From Puffinus mauretanicus (lineage: Eukaryota; Chordata; Aves; Procellariiformes; Procellariidae): DNA of 64,000 nt. The notes under the pieces were generated by a model. That model saw nothing but the letters and a program-made list of their open reading frames with translations, did not search any database and was not told the DNA's origin. Shown in pieces: positions 50,001 to 63,476 of this stretch. A program made the translations under genes and the position numbers. Within the stretch, counting starts at the first letter, position 1; each line of letters begins with the position of its first letter. The DNA lies in NCBI GenBank assembly GCA_023333565.1, contig JAJKFH010001977.1, positions 62,001 to 126,000 of the forward strand, written 5' to 3'.

Positions 50001-53000
50001 CAGCCATTTGAAAACTTTTAAAACCTGTTTTAAAATACGCTTTTGAGTCTGGTCATTTGGTCAGGGGGTTATTTTTTTCCGCAGTGAGAGATGAAGACTG
50101 TATAAAAGCCATAGCATAATAGGAAGATCCTAAAATTTGTAGAGTTCTTGTACGGCCCTTATCCTGTCTTCATCTTTGAACAGAATGGTCCCAGACTGTA
50201 TGAATGAGACCTTGTCAGTTGACCTTCGTTTAAGAGGACTGCATTTCTGCGCTACCAAAAATACAGCTGTGCCCAAGCCATTTCAAAGAACAGTTGCATT
50301 ATAAACCAAATCTCATAATGCATAGATAGAAGCTTGGAGATAGTCTGTCTAGTGTATGGATTGTGTATAAAATGAAAAAATAAAAGTTGAATGTTGTCTT
50401 CTTAGTGCTTTGAGAAGAGCTTAATTTAATCCTCTCTACTAAAGAGAGAAGAATAATGGGGAATTTAGATATAATGCCAAAGGAAGCTGAAAGCAGAGGC
50501 AGAAGGCCGAATGGAAAAATTCCTCTTGTGTGATACAGCCAGAATCCTTCCTGTATTTTAACTTAATGCATGATTTATTGTCATTACAGTTAGTTTTTGA
50601 TATAGGTATATAACATCATCGGCTTTTAGATTCTACAGTAGGGTGGTATGAATGATACATTTATTTGGGATACAAATACTAATAGCAGTTTGCACAATCT
50701 ATTTGATATATAATATTGCACCAATAATACACAAATTTGTTGTGTGCATGTTAGTGCAAAAAATTTTGAAGACAATTCTTGCAACCTAAATATTTATCAA
50801 GCACACAAGTAGAAAGCATTGTTGCTATGATGAAAATATGGTATCTAGTCTTCTATTGTTTGTCTGCAACATATGAATCCATGATGGGCGACTAAAATGG
50901 ACTAAAATGTCCCAGGTGACTTTGTTATATGATAATTAATATTGTGATTCTGTTGCTTGACTCAAATACGTGATTTCTTTTTGAAGAAAACCAGCCCTAA
51001 CAAAGGCTGTATAACTTTTGTCAAAGAGCCAGGCTTTTAGAACACACTTAAATGAAGACAACCGAAAGTTGAGCAGTACATTGTCTATTCACACTTTGGG
51101 TACAAAACAGAAGGTTTTAATTTGTTGTAGTGTTGGGAGGATTATTAGGTTTTTTTAATCTTGGAATCTGTTGGATAAGTATAAAGGCTTAATTTAAGAA
51201 ATACAGAATTTTGGGTTCAGGCAGCTTCCTGGCTGTTTCTGCTGACATGGACAGTAGTGTGATTTAGTGTTGTGTAGTAGTGATCCCTGCAAAATATTTT
51301 AGCTTTTTAATCTGTTTACATCTGTATCTGGGGGTGGAAATTTCTTGGGAAGGGGCAGGGGGGAGGGATGAAAAATGTTTTGGTCTAATTTGAGTGTTCC
51401 TTCATAATTGTAAATAAAATTGTATTTTAATTAAAACAGAATTCTGGAATGAGTGTTCTACAATGAAAAGTATGTAGTGCAGTGGTTCTCAGTGGGAAAG
51501 CTGTGGGGAGAGAAAATTGCAGAACAGGACCATAAATGGCATATAACAGTACAAAACATTGCATTTTTATTCTGGGTGTTTGATTATGATGGTGTGTGAG
51601 AAACTTTTACATAATGCAGTCCAAGGAAAAGATCTAGGTAGTCTAGAAGACAGTTTGTCAAAGCTCCTGTGACTGGTATAAATGGGATGCTATTATTGTA
51701 AATTTTGGAAATGCTCAGACTTCAGAATATCGTACTGAGAAAGTTATGTTAATGATTTTTACTATGGTGGTAGCAGCCATTTGAGGATACTGAAGAGTGC
51801 AAGTTTTTTTTCCATGATGTTTTACAGTGTTAAATATATAAGGCATGGGAAGCTAGAGGCTATGTATTTCCTAAAGTTTAATATTAAGATTGAGGTACTA
51901 TTAATACACTGCTTATGACCTTTGTAGGTTTGGTTCTTGAAGTTTGTATGTATATTCTTTTGAATCTAAAATTGCCTCTATACCCTGAGTTAAAATGTGG
52001 GAAAATGTTTCCAAGGATCTGTTTATTTTGTTGCAATCTGAATGTAAACATTTTGATCCAGTAATAGATGTGTTTTCTTTGAAGTTAAACCTGCTGAAAT
52101 CTTTTGTTTTACTTGATAGGAGTGTATGAAATCACCAGACAGAAAGAAACACTGCAATCAAATGTCAGCTCCAGTCATAATAGTTTTCAAAATAGTGCTT
52201 TTTCATATGGCAGCATATAGCAAGCCTGTACATTGAAAATGTAAGGTATTCTGTGTCTGTTCAAAATAGCTGGTTTCTCTTGGATTTAGTATTTTTAGTG
52301 AAATAAAAGTTTATACACAAGATGACCAATAACTTTGTGTTTGGGGGCACATTGTTATGTGTCAGATTTCCCAGCTTCTTGTGGTAAAAACTGAGTGTAG
52401 CTCAGTTCCCCTGAACACGTTATCAACCTCTTAACAAAGACCGTTACCTAGTCCCATATGAGGAAAGGAGATGAACAGAATCTGGGCTAGCGGTAACGTG
52501 AGTACATCCCGTCCCATCCCCCCAGCTAGAGGTGCTTTTATTGCAAAAAACTTTGAAGTTTTTGTTGCTGTTCCGATGCATGAATAATGCTTATGTGTTT
52601 ATGTATAGTGCTTGGCAAACATTTCACAGGGGCTTTTCTGATTGTAAAAACTGGAAATGTAAGCCTTAAATTAGGCATTTGAGAAAGGGGGACATGACTG
52701 TGTGTTCTTGCCATGGAGAAGTGATACCTTGTGCTGCTATTACGATCAATGGTGTTTAGCCACAGTGTTAAAAAGCAAACAAAAAAGTCTGTTCACCCAT
52801 TGGCCTCCCACCGCCATCCACCAAAAAACTCTGCTTGCATTCTGTTTTGATTCACTTCCCATCTTCATGGTACACAACATTCTTTCTTCCCTTCAGTCTG
52901 TTTTTTGAATGAGTTAAAGCAATAAGATCTGTAGAGTAAAAGCTGGACAAAATCTGGCTGTTTTTGTGAATATGGTGTTTCTTTGGTTAGTTTTCATTCC

Positions 53001-55723
53001 TCGATATTATTTTTCTTTTTTAAATATGACAATTGAAAATAAACCTGTGAATTATGCAGCTGGGGCAGGACAAATGTTTAGAGACAGTATTCTAGTCTTC
53101 TATTCCCAGTTTGGGGTAATTACAGTGTGTGCATAACTGCAGCATATGCAAGTCCAGAAATCATAAGACTTTCATGCTGGACTAAACTCAGAAATTTTTG
53201 CAGTAAATTACTGTTCTGTTTCTAACTTGCTTGTCTGCTGTTGTACAGATATCTCTTGTGTCTCAATACTTTGTCAATATTTTTATCACCAGCACCCAAG
53301 ATAGTGAACCTGCTCTGTCTCAATGGACAGTTTGTTGATGAGGGCTTTAATAGATGTTATGCTGGAGGCTTACTACTCTGTTTGCAAATGGCACAAATAA
53401 CTCTTATAAATACACATTTTTTTTTCCTTTTTATAGTACTTTTTAAATTTTCTATATGTACAATTTGTATCACTTAATTTTGCTGTAGCCAGTGCAGCAA
53501 GTGGGTGTCCAGCAAGACGCTGTTGTGGTGTCTTAGTATACAATTCACAAAGTAAAGAAATATAAAAAGAATTAAGAAAATTTGAGATAGCATGAATTTC
53601 ATTACCAGTATTACTCGACTGACCACATGGATCTGTGCTTTAGTATTACTAGCAGCCTGTCCAATTATAACAGGCCTCAAGGTCATCACCTTTTGTGGTT
53701 TAAAAAAAGCACCTTTTGCAGCTGCACTTGCATAGTAGATTAGCTGTTATTCGTACAGGAGGAAGCCTTGAGTGTCAAGACAATCTGCAACGAGAACATT
53801 TTTCTAGACTTTTCCCTGTCCTGTGACAGTTCAAAATAGCCCTTTCCATGTCGAAGTGGTTATAGTCTGTTGTATTCTTATAATCATCACTGTCATCGCT
53901 CAAGCCCTCTTATCTCTTGGCTTGTTTATTACAATTTATTATAGCTGCAGCTAAAGCTTTTGATCCTGGAAAAGCTCATGCTGGTTTTGAACTCAGCAGT
54001 TACTTTTCTAGGCAACACAAACGACTAAGAGTTCATCACTCCACTGTTCAGCTTTGTGCGTTAGCTCCTCAAGGAATACAGTTTCAGGATTTTCTCCTGA
54101 TATTTTAAGTCTTCCAAGGTGATTACTTGGAAAATTGTTTTCATCTGTCTGGCCATGACCACCCATGATAATTATGTTTTCTTGTAACATAATATATAAC
54201 CATAGTGCTGGGATTGCTAAAGCTGGTAAGGTATGGAAGAATAATATTAAAACTTTTCTTCAGTGAATAGAAAGGAGAAGATCACATCAGGATGAAGTAC
54301 AACTGGGAAAAAGAGGTGCTGGATAATTTGTGAACAAGCAATCACAAAAAAACCTAAGGGCTTTGATAGCTTCCTACGTATTAGAATTCTAATATTACAG
54401 CATCCCCTGTTCAAGCAACAGGATTCAGTATAACCGAGGGGAGTCTGGAAAGAGCCTCATCAGTTTCTGTTGCATTGAGACGTTGAACAGCATCACATAA
54501 AGTTAATCAATTGCTTGGGTCTTGGTTCAGTTTGGGTTTTTTGGAAAAATTTTCACGCAGAAGTTAAGGATCCATCTGTATTCATTTAGGCACCTGCAGA
54601 GCTTTTGAAAATACTCTTCTCACACAAAGCATTCCATGAGTCTTTCCAGAAGTTGCAAAGGAACCTTTTTTGAGGTCTTTTAAGCCTTCTCCTCTGCAAA
54701 TTTATTGCTCGCTGAATGCAGGTGTAAGTGGGATCTTCCTGTTGCTCTGTACTGAGCAACATTTTCTTTAATGTACATATGACTGTTTCCTTGAATACCA
54801 TTTCCAAAGCAGAATCTGAATAGAAAAGTAACAGTGCTTTTCTACGTATGTGTAGAGTTTGCACGTCAGCAGTGCTTTTATGCAAATGAATTGTTTGCAC
54901 CCCATATTCTGTGATGTTTCTGGTGAAAAACCACTTCATACTTTCGGTTACAGGTAGTATTGGAACTACAGATTCATGAATGCACGAAGCTGAAAGTTGG
55001 AGACTAAAACATTAGCAAATCATTGTAAATTCAGTTATGCAAATTCCAGTTCTATTGAATTGGTGTGGCATGTTCTGATTTTAGTATATAGAAAACCAGT
55101 CGTGTATAAACCTTTGCACCTAACTTTTGAGAAAGATGAAACAATCTTTTTGTTCTCAAACTGTGTTTTTCAAAAGTCTTACCGATTGCCAAGTAGTATG
55201 CGTGAGGCCGGCTCAGATAATTAACCCAAAGGGGAAGAATTCTAAGCAAAAATAATGTTTTAGTGATACCTACTTTTGTCTTTGCGTGCATTTCATGGGA
55301 GTGAGTCATTTAAATAAACACATAGGCAGGCCTTTGTTTTTCAAAAAACCAACCAAACAAAACCTCTGGAGTTCTCCTCTCAGGATTAAGAGTAGTTGTG
55401 TTTTGATGAAAACAGTTTATCCCCAGCAAAATGGAAGTGCTTACATGTTTAATCTGGCTTTGTCACCAACATTCCTCTTCAGCTCAAAATTGCTATTTCA
55501 ATAGCAACAGTTTGAAATTACATGACTGATGTAAATTCAAGACGAAAATCTGAATTTTACTGATGTTTTGTGCAAGGATAAAGATGGGAGGAGCTCTAGC
55601 ACACTTCATTGAAGACTGTTCAGGAATGTTTTGAGAGATTAGCTTTGGGGATAATGCTTAAGTTTGAAGGCATCTCAGTAATTGTTGCTTTCATTAACTC
55701 TTTGCAAAAGCATCTCCAATAAT

Positions 55724-55741
55724 TTTTATTATTATTATTTT
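55724..55741. repeat. (TTA)n short microsatellite
   Basis: About five TTA/ATT units on the + strand. Confidence 0.75.
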
Positions 55742-56174
55742 AGCATATTTATATGGTCACTAGTCACTACAGTATTCATTTAGATCCAGTTGTCATTTAT
55801 GTTGCTTACAACCATTTTCTTTGCAGAGCCAGAATATTGCCTAAGGCTATCTGTAAGCAGTCCAATTAATTCAGTCATATTTTTCCATGTTTAAACAGAA
55901 CTTCTTTTAACCTGGTTGTAATAAACAAGAAATTGCAGTGAGTATTTTTCACGTCTTTCAATGACGCTGATCTCCAGGCCTAACCTGCTGCTGAAAAAAA
56001 CCCCATCAGTCGTGTTCTTCATTATGTTTTACAGTGTCAATGTTTCAGAATTTGAGTAATCTTGTCAGTTTTAATTCTATAATGGATTAATAAAGGACCA
56101 GATTTGCAAACAAAAGTTTAATTTGCATGCTGTGGAACAAGAAGTACTAGTATTCCTAAATTTCAGTTAATCCC

Positions 56175-56691
56175 TGTCGTGGTTTAACCTGGCAGGCAGC
56201 CAAACACCACGCAGCCGCTCACTCACTCTCCCAGCGCCCCCAGCGGGACGGGGAGAGAATCGGAAGGATAAGAGTGAGAAAAACTCGTAGGTTGAGATAA
56301 AGACAGTTTAATAGAACAGAAAAGGGAAAATAATAATTATAATGATAAAATATACAAAATGAGTGATGCACAATGCAGTTGCTCACCACCCGCGCTGACC
56401 GATAACCAAGTAGCGATCGGTACTTCCTGGATCACGCCTACCATTCATATACTGAGCATGACGTCACATGGTATGGAATACCCCATTAGCCAGCTGGGCT
56501 GGCTGTCCTGATTATGTTCCCTCCCATCTCGTGTACCTAGCTCAGTCAGTAGGCACGGGAGCTGTCCTTGGACTAGGAGGGCACTTAGCAACAACTGAAA
56601 ACATCAGTGTGTTATCAACATTCTCCTCATACTAAATGCAAAACACAGCACTAGGAAGAAATTTAACCCTATCCCAGCCAAAACCAGGACA
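56175..56691 (-). mobile_element. Solo LTR, ERVL-type avian, near full length
   Basis: Read on the - strand it starts TGTCCTGGTTTTGG and ends GGTTAAACCACGACA, 517 bp with TG...CA ends. Its first part matches the short LTR at 7994-8224 with roughly one difference in ten by eye. Flanks are ATCCC (56170-56174) and GTCCC (56692-56696), a 5-bp target duplication with one mismatch. Inside, on the - strand, are a perfect CRE palindrome TGACGTCA (56466-56459), a TATA-like TATATGAATGG just after it, and an ATTAAA polyadenylation signal (56312-56307). No viral coding sequence flanks it, so it is a solo LTR left by recombination. It is oriented like B3GALT2 and lies about 21 kb upstream of its coding exon. 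Confidence 0.9.
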
Positions 56692-59600
56692 GTCCCTTGA
56701 TGACATCAGCACAGTTTTATTTCTGCAACCTCCCTTGCTTCTGCTTTCTCTCCTCCATCATTGTAATACTGTACTCATTCAGAAGAGACTGTCTACAACT
56801 GATTTCCTTACAGTTATGAAATCTGTTGTAACTATATTGAAATCTGCCTTATCTTTGTAAGAAAATGGGCATCAAGTTTTCTTTCTTAAAACTGAATTTA
56901 AGGATTGGCAATCTTCCATTGGTATTTTTCTTCAAACTATGCTTGATAAGACATGATCTTCAGTATAAGCAGTTTTGTATTTTGAAATAAATATGATTTA
57001 TATAATTTTTACTAACCCCTTTTGTCACATCAGTTTTTTAGTTGTCGAAGTAGGAAATAGTCGAGCTATGGTGTTATTTTCCTTAGACAGATGGTATCAG
57101 AAGCCTTTGATAAATAATAGTAAATTTTTCCCCTTTTTAAATTCATTCTATTAAAATATCTTTAATTCTGCTTAAACTCCCCCTCTCTTTTCCAGACTGT
57201 AAGGAAGTTGAAACAATGTAAACAGTAGAAATGACCTATTTAAGATCCTGTTATCAAATTCTATTTTTTTACAGCATAGTTTAAAATTGGGAAGGTAGTT
57301 AAAAGCTTGCAATTAATTATTTAAATATCTGTCTTGGGGAACTGCATATGCAGATTTGTGTGCATAGAAATATCCAAATAAGCTATACCAGTTTCATGTG
57401 TAAATGGAATGATGATGTGAAACACCAGTTAAACTTAAAATATTATTAAAATTTTCTTGATATAAACTGAAGTCAGAGAATTACTAGGAAGACTGCAGAG
57501 GCAGAGCAACTCAGTTGGATTGTTTTGCTTGGTTCTTTGGAAGGTTGTTTTTTCCCCCCAAGGCTTTTAAGGGCTTTAAATTTTTAGAACAAAGCCCTAT
57601 GTTTTCAGAATCTGAGCTATTTATATGACATAGATAGATGTTTCTATCTAGCTTAAAGTAGGGTATCTGGACCAGATGTTAGATACCTGGTTTTGAAGAC
57701 ATCCCATTGTTTTGGCTGTTTGTCATACATTGATGTATACAAGACTTAATTTCTAGAAAAATAATAGTCGTCTTAACTATGCATGTGTTTTAAATTTTGC
57801 CATAGTTCTTTAGGCTGGCTTTACTAGAATCTTCAAAGGTTCAATACTTTGAATCACTCAGGCAATGATAATATAGTTGCTGGTAATTAAAATGAGTCTT
57901 ACAGTCTCTTCTGCTCTAAATTGAACAGATAAACTGAAGTCTGTTCTTGAAGATAATTTTACAAGCTCACCATCCATATGTATTTATTTTTTTTTCTCAT
58001 TTGAGATACGAGTGTTACGGTTTGACTACGTTCATCTTTAGACCAGGAGAGTCTTTGGTTGAATTGTCTTCCGTCATGGATGGTGAAGCTGAAAGCTTCT
58101 TTGTTTTATATGCAAGCAGTTGCTAATACTTCTTGCAGAATCAAATGGTACTTTTTACTTGTACTACTACTATGCAGGAGCATGCAAGTTACCTAAAAAT
58201 TTTTAGATTTAGATTTAGTCAACGTCTTGTACTAATTTAAATGTTATGAAGGACCAAGACAGAAATGAAATTTGTTAAATTAAAAAAGCTACAAGATGGT
58301 ATCAAATTGTCAATTCTATCCATTGCTCCTAACATTTTTTTAAAGGTCAAAATATTACAGACTGTATGGATCTCTACATAGAAACCAGTTGGGATAGTGA
58401 ATGTGCAATGAAATAGTTTGAGTTTGAGGTTTTTCCTTCCATTATTTGTACCTTGTGAAGCCACAATAAGAAACTTTTAATAGCTTTTTTGTGCTTCAAG
58501 AGAGTAAATTAACTTGGGTATATGTGAAACTTGCCTCCAAGAAAAAATTCTACCAATATAACATGTTTTATTGCTTAAAACACGAGGGTTCATTTCCTAA
58601 AACGTAGCATGAGTTACGTTCAGGCAATTTCTGATTCCAACTGAGAAATGAGTGAAAGTAACTTAACTGTGGATGTTAATGCTCATTTAGACTTAAGAAA
58701 AGTACTAGGTATCTAAAATATAGATTTTTTTTCTAAAATACAGAAAAATACTAGTTAGGTCCTGGTATCAGATGAATATTGAGAATTGGTGATTTTTGCA
58801 AATTAACACAAAGAATGAGAGATTATTTTTTTTAAATTAAAAAGGTCAACAAACACTACAGATGGTTTTAAAAGCTGTTAAAAAAACCCAAACAAACCCA
58901 AAACCAAAACAACACCCACTGTTGGGTAACTAAATACAACTATAGATTCACCATAGTTTGCTTTTGTTTTGTTAGATAATTTTTGATGTTTGTGTAGATG
59001 CAATATCTCAGATTTACTATTGCAAGAAACAGATCTTTTATAAGTTGTTGAACTTTTTACCCTAAAATGGATTGAGGATGCAATATATTGGAGGACAGAC
59101 AAGTGTGGTAAGAATCTGCCCAAGCCAATTTGCATCTTCATAATATATTGCAACTTGCCTGTATAATGTAGAAGCAGGGAAGGGAAAATGAATGCACATA
59201 TGAAAGGAAAGGTGTGAAGTAACCTGTATACAAAACGTACAGATTTAAGGGACTTCAAGCAATAGACCTAAAACTTCTTGTTATTTTAAACATAGTTTAC
59301 TCTCACAAAACTTACCAGAGCACGTATCAGTGTCTGAATTTTTAAGACAAACATAGCAATTGTATGAAGGAATGAAGGAAGAAAAGAACACACTAAAAGC
59401 TTAATTACCGGGGCGTACAATAATAGAAGTAGTCAGTCGTCCTTCAGGGTGTGGGTTCTTTTTCCTTGTTTGACTGTAAGTGAGAATCTGGATTTTTTTC
59501 ACATGTACTGACCTATTTTCTATTCATGCAGTGGTTTGTGAACCCAATATTTTTAGATGTTTAGGTAGGATAACGCTAAATAGCAGAAGGCATACTAAAA

Positions 59601-62600
59601 TAAAAAGTTATTGAGCAGACATTTCGTAACTGTCTACTATGATAGGAAACATTAGTACTGAAATGGAATGAATTCCACTGAAAAGTATATACAGTTGTGT
59701 ATCTGTAAATGATGCAGTGAAATCCAGGAAAGTATGAAGCTTTCGGTATCTGTTTTCCTGATTTCATTCTACGTCAGGTTGTTGCTTCTGAATGGTTAAA
59801 TACTCATATATTTAATGTAAATCATAAGTAAACTATATATAACCTTCTATGGTAAATTAGCACAACTAAACCAAGTAATATGTTTTTGATTCAAACACGA
59901 TGTTAAGTGGTCGTCTTAAAGAAGATTTGTATTTTTCAAATTACATGGTTTTGTTACTAAATTAGTTTCAACTTATGAATATTCATAATATACTCCTTAA
60001 CAGTCTTAAACGGCTTATGCATAAGAATTAGGCATGTCATCTTCGAGCAAAACTCGAATGTTCAGAAATGTTAAATGTTCAGAAACTTTGAGGAAATGAA
60101 TGTTCTTTAAATAGCTAAGTAGTGATTTCTGCTGCTTTTGGTGCTTAGGGTACAGCTGCACAAACAAAAGCTCCCCTAACTGGAGTTTGAATTTGCAGTG
60201 TGCTAGTTACTGCGGAGTAACTTTTACATTAAAAACTTCACATTAGAAGATCTGAAATATCTTACTGTGCTCTCGCTGAGAAAGAAGCTACTGTCTTTAC
60301 AAGGAGTTAGAGCATGCAAACGAGAAGTTGCCTCCAAGTAGCTAACAGGCCATAAATTACCAGCAGCACTTACCTTGTGTGGTTGAATGAACCAACAATG
60401 AATTTTACTCCGTCAACTTAATTTTCTTTTCCTCTGGGAGAAATCCTAGCATGTAGTTCTCTGTGGTTACACCTGCCTTGTAAACAGAGCTTGTTTCATA
60501 AATTAGTGCGTTGTCATAGGAAAAAACTTATACCTCTATCTGAATGCTTTTGAAAAGCATTAATTTTGTGTCTAAACTCAGCATCTTTTGTTTTCAGGAC
60601 AGTGTGAAATGTTAGCAAAATTATCCTGCTAATGACTTCCCTATTGAACGCGGGTTTTCTTCTCCACATAGCGTATCTTGTCAACCATCACTGCTCTGTA
60701 CTTTTGTTTCTTCCTCATCTTAACAGTATACTTTTCTCCTTACAAACCATTTAAGAAATGTGGGCTTGAAATATTGATCAGAGCTTCTTTTGCTACATTG
60801 TCTGCAGTTTTTACATAATGGGAGGTGGTGATTAGGTCACTGATAATCATAAAGAGAGAAGAGATGTAAATCAGTTACAAGGCATGGATGTTATGCCTTC
60901 AGTAGGTGACAATTGAGCTTCTGTGCTACGATGCCAGAATATCAGTTGTGAGCTGCAGTTCATCCATGAATTTATCACAGTCTAAGGCAGAAAATGTTCT
61001 TACAAATAGAAAGGTCATAGGCATGGAAGTGGTAGCCGTCTTTTGTATCTAGTCATTTAAATGAATTTGTTTCCTACCATTACTCAGATATTTTTATGTG
61101 ATTTTTTTTTAATGTGCTTTTGTTGTTGTTTTGGGGTTGGTTTTCAGTTTTTCAGTTGCAATGTTCTCAAAGCACTGCTTTTTTGTTTTAGGTTTCTGCA
61201 CTAAGTTTCCCACTAATCACTTTAGAGTAGACAATTCAGAGAAGTATGAAAAACTCCCAAACAGATCCTTTGCCAATTACTTTGTTAGGCTTGATTCTAT
61301 GTATATTCTGGTGCTTTATGGATATTTTGGTGAAGAGAGAAATCACAAGCACAAGTCATATGGAAACCAAAGCAGGGCTTTGATTAAAATTTGGTTATAA
61401 TGCTTTCCAAGGCTGCAGAAAAAGTCCAGAATCTCCGAAGCAGCTCCTGGTTCCCTCCCGTTGCTGCAGCTGCTGTAGGTCCTGCAGGGTCTGTTAAAGA
61501 TATGGGAGGCACTGAATCAGTGGAAGGGGAGGCTGAAAAGTTGCGTTACGGATTCTGTAGGGGAGGAAAGAGGAATGGACGTGTAGAACTGCAGACAGGA
61601 ATAGTTAGGCATCCAAGCACACTGAATTGGATTTAGAAACTTGAGACAGCATTGCAGGAAGTGCTGTTTCTTTAGCTTGATGTTCTTTTTTCCATTTCAT
61701 AAAGTACTTTGAATTTAAGGAAATGGTATGGGAGAATTCTTGGTATTTCTTCAACATGTGTAATTAGTGCATCACAGGAACAGTCTTTTCATGCAGAAAA
61801 TGACATTCTTCTGTAGAAACAGACGCAAAATGTTTTATTTCCACTTTCTTGGTGAAAAGAAAGATGGTGATGTTTCCAATAACTGCTGTTTCTCAGTCAC
61901 GAGGCTTCTCTCAAGGGTAGTCAGCTTTTCCCGCTGCTCTTCCTTTATAGTGTGGTATTTTGATTTTCATCATTTGCTGAGTAATTATTGTGAAAGGACA
62001 TTGGCAAAAATACCTTTTCTCAGGTACTAAAAAAATAAGTCTTAAAATAACAGTTACTGACTCAAGTGCCCTACTTAGATGTTGGTATTTTAATAAGCAG
62101 AAAAGAGTACAGCAAAATTCGAGTTTAATCCATTTCTTGCAAGGGGGGGGTTAAATCCTTATACTGAAGATTAATAGGAGGTTGCTGACTGTAAAAGTTA
62201 CAAAAGCTGCATGCTCTACCAAATGTCAGCTCCAGCCTATTGTAACGAATCATGGGTGGCTTTGACTAAAGCTCAGGGAAAAGATATTTTCAGTAAATTT
62301 GTGTTTTCTGAGGGCTTGTCAAGTGATCTTCTCTTGTATTTGTACCTCACAGTTCTTGAGATAAAAACAGGGTTTTAACTTTCATGGAGGAAACTTAAAA
62401 GCAGTTTCTTTAAGTTATTTAAATCATGGAACTTGAAGTTGGTTGTGTGTAGTCCCCTGCTCATTAGCTTTTTTAATTTTGAATTACAGAACATTGTTAT
62501 TTAAGTGTGGCCATACAAATGTGATAATGCCATATTGGAGTCCTTTCCAACAGGTTTTCGCAGGGCGGGATTTCTGACCTTTCTGAGTGTCTCACAGTTG

Positions 62601-63418
62601 AAGGGTACACTTCACATAGCATTTAAGTAATTTTCAGATAAAATTCATGGTTTCATGTTAAAAGGTTTTCTGTCAGCCTTGCAAATTGAGTGGCTGGAAT
62701 ACATAGCACTTTTTTACAGTGTTAGTAATATTGTTAGTAATACACGTTTTGTTCAGTGAGGTTTCACAGAAGTAACTGAGAACAGAATTTGTTCTTGCAG
62801 GAATTTCATGTTGCTTTGGAACCAGACGTGTGACCTCACTGTTCTCTTACGCGGTGTGTTGACTCTGCAGAGTTAACAAGGATAAATAGTAGTGCAGGTC
62901 TTTCGTTTGTTACATTAAGGTAATTGGATGAGGCATGAGCAGAACTAAGTATCATGAGAGTGCTATTTCTGGGCACTAAAACTCTTCAAGGCAGGAATGC
63001 ATTGTAATTTCTTGGTCCTAGTTTTCCATCCAGAGCATAAGCAGATCTTGTTTTGAAATTTCTATAGCCAATTGCTTATATTTATGTTATTAACCCTTGG
63101 TGAAAGTGATCATAGGTAAAATGAAACAATACTATAAATAGAAGAGGTTTCTTTGAATATAGAAAAAACATTTCTGATTGGCATTTGATGGTTAAAATGT
63201 AAACCTGTAAAAGCTTATGAGGTTATCTGTCCTCCCCAAGTCTAAAACAGAATTTGTACAGAGTTTTGAATATTTTCACTGTTTGGTTTCTTCTCTTTAA
63301 TGGAAACGTATTGCCATCATTTTCATGATACCCTCTGTAGCTCTGTGTTCATTTAAAAGACCCCGTGTACCTGACAAGAAGGCCAGCTGTTAATGTTACC
63401 TCTTCTGTCTTTTAAAAG
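56692..63418 (+). other. CDC73: CDC73 intron 10, final part
   Basis: AT-rich intronic sequence with no supported gene, ending at the exon 11 acceptor. Just before the acceptor lies a branch-site match TGTTAAT (63388-63394, branch A at 63393, 25 nt before the AG), then the pyrimidine-rich stretch ttacctcttctgtctttt. An A/C-rich tract occurs at 58.9 kb. Short open frames of up to about 126 codons have no recognisable domains. Confidence 0.85.
58880..58918. repeat. A/C-rich low-complexity tract
   Basis: A-runs alternating with CCC on the + strand, like the tracts near 0.4 and 3.8 kb. Confidence 0.8.
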
Positions 63419-63476
63419 GAAGGTGCTTCTGCTCGAAAAACACAAACTCCAGCAGCACAGCCTGTACCACGACCAG
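63419..63476 (+). CDS. CDC73: CDC73 (parafibromin) exon 11
   Basis: Internal coding exon of parafibromin, 58 nt, directly continuing exon 10 in frame. It reads EGASARKTQTPAAQPVPRP plus the first base of a split codon, identical as far as I recall to human residues 325-343. Acceptor tcttttaaaag and donor ccag|gtaagg are canonical. Length and phases (in at a codon boundary, out after base 1) match human exon 11 (c.973-1030 from memory). The segment is Ala/Pro/Gln-rich and belongs to the flexible linker between the N-terminal part and the C-terminal Ras-like domain. Exon 12 is not in the window. Confidence 0.95.

Larger units (their letters stand above)
40851..56174 (+). other. CDC73: CDC73 intron 10, middle part
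   Basis: No gene is supported. Contents are a T/GTTTT tract at 41.9 kb, a TG/TA/GA compound microsatellite at 49.9 kb, a short A-run at 47.6 kb and a TTA repeat at 55.7 kb. Open frames of 109-119 codons (for instance near 43.2, 45.2, 48.5 and 54.6 kb) have no recognisable domains and no supporting splice structure. The remainder is ordinary AT-rich intronic DNA. Confidence 0.85.

Noticed and set aside
54586..54939. 117-codon - strand open frame
   Set aside because: Protein-like composition but no motif of any transposase or gene I recognise, and no splice sites or start context to support it.
57631..57650. Small inverted repeat (TAGATAG ... CTATCTA)
   Set aside because: Seven-base-pair stem only; too short for a microRNA precursor or other structured RNA.
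58878..59258. 126-codon - strand open frame
   Set aside because: Runs into an A/C-rich low-complexity tract and shows no domain; treated as fortuitous.
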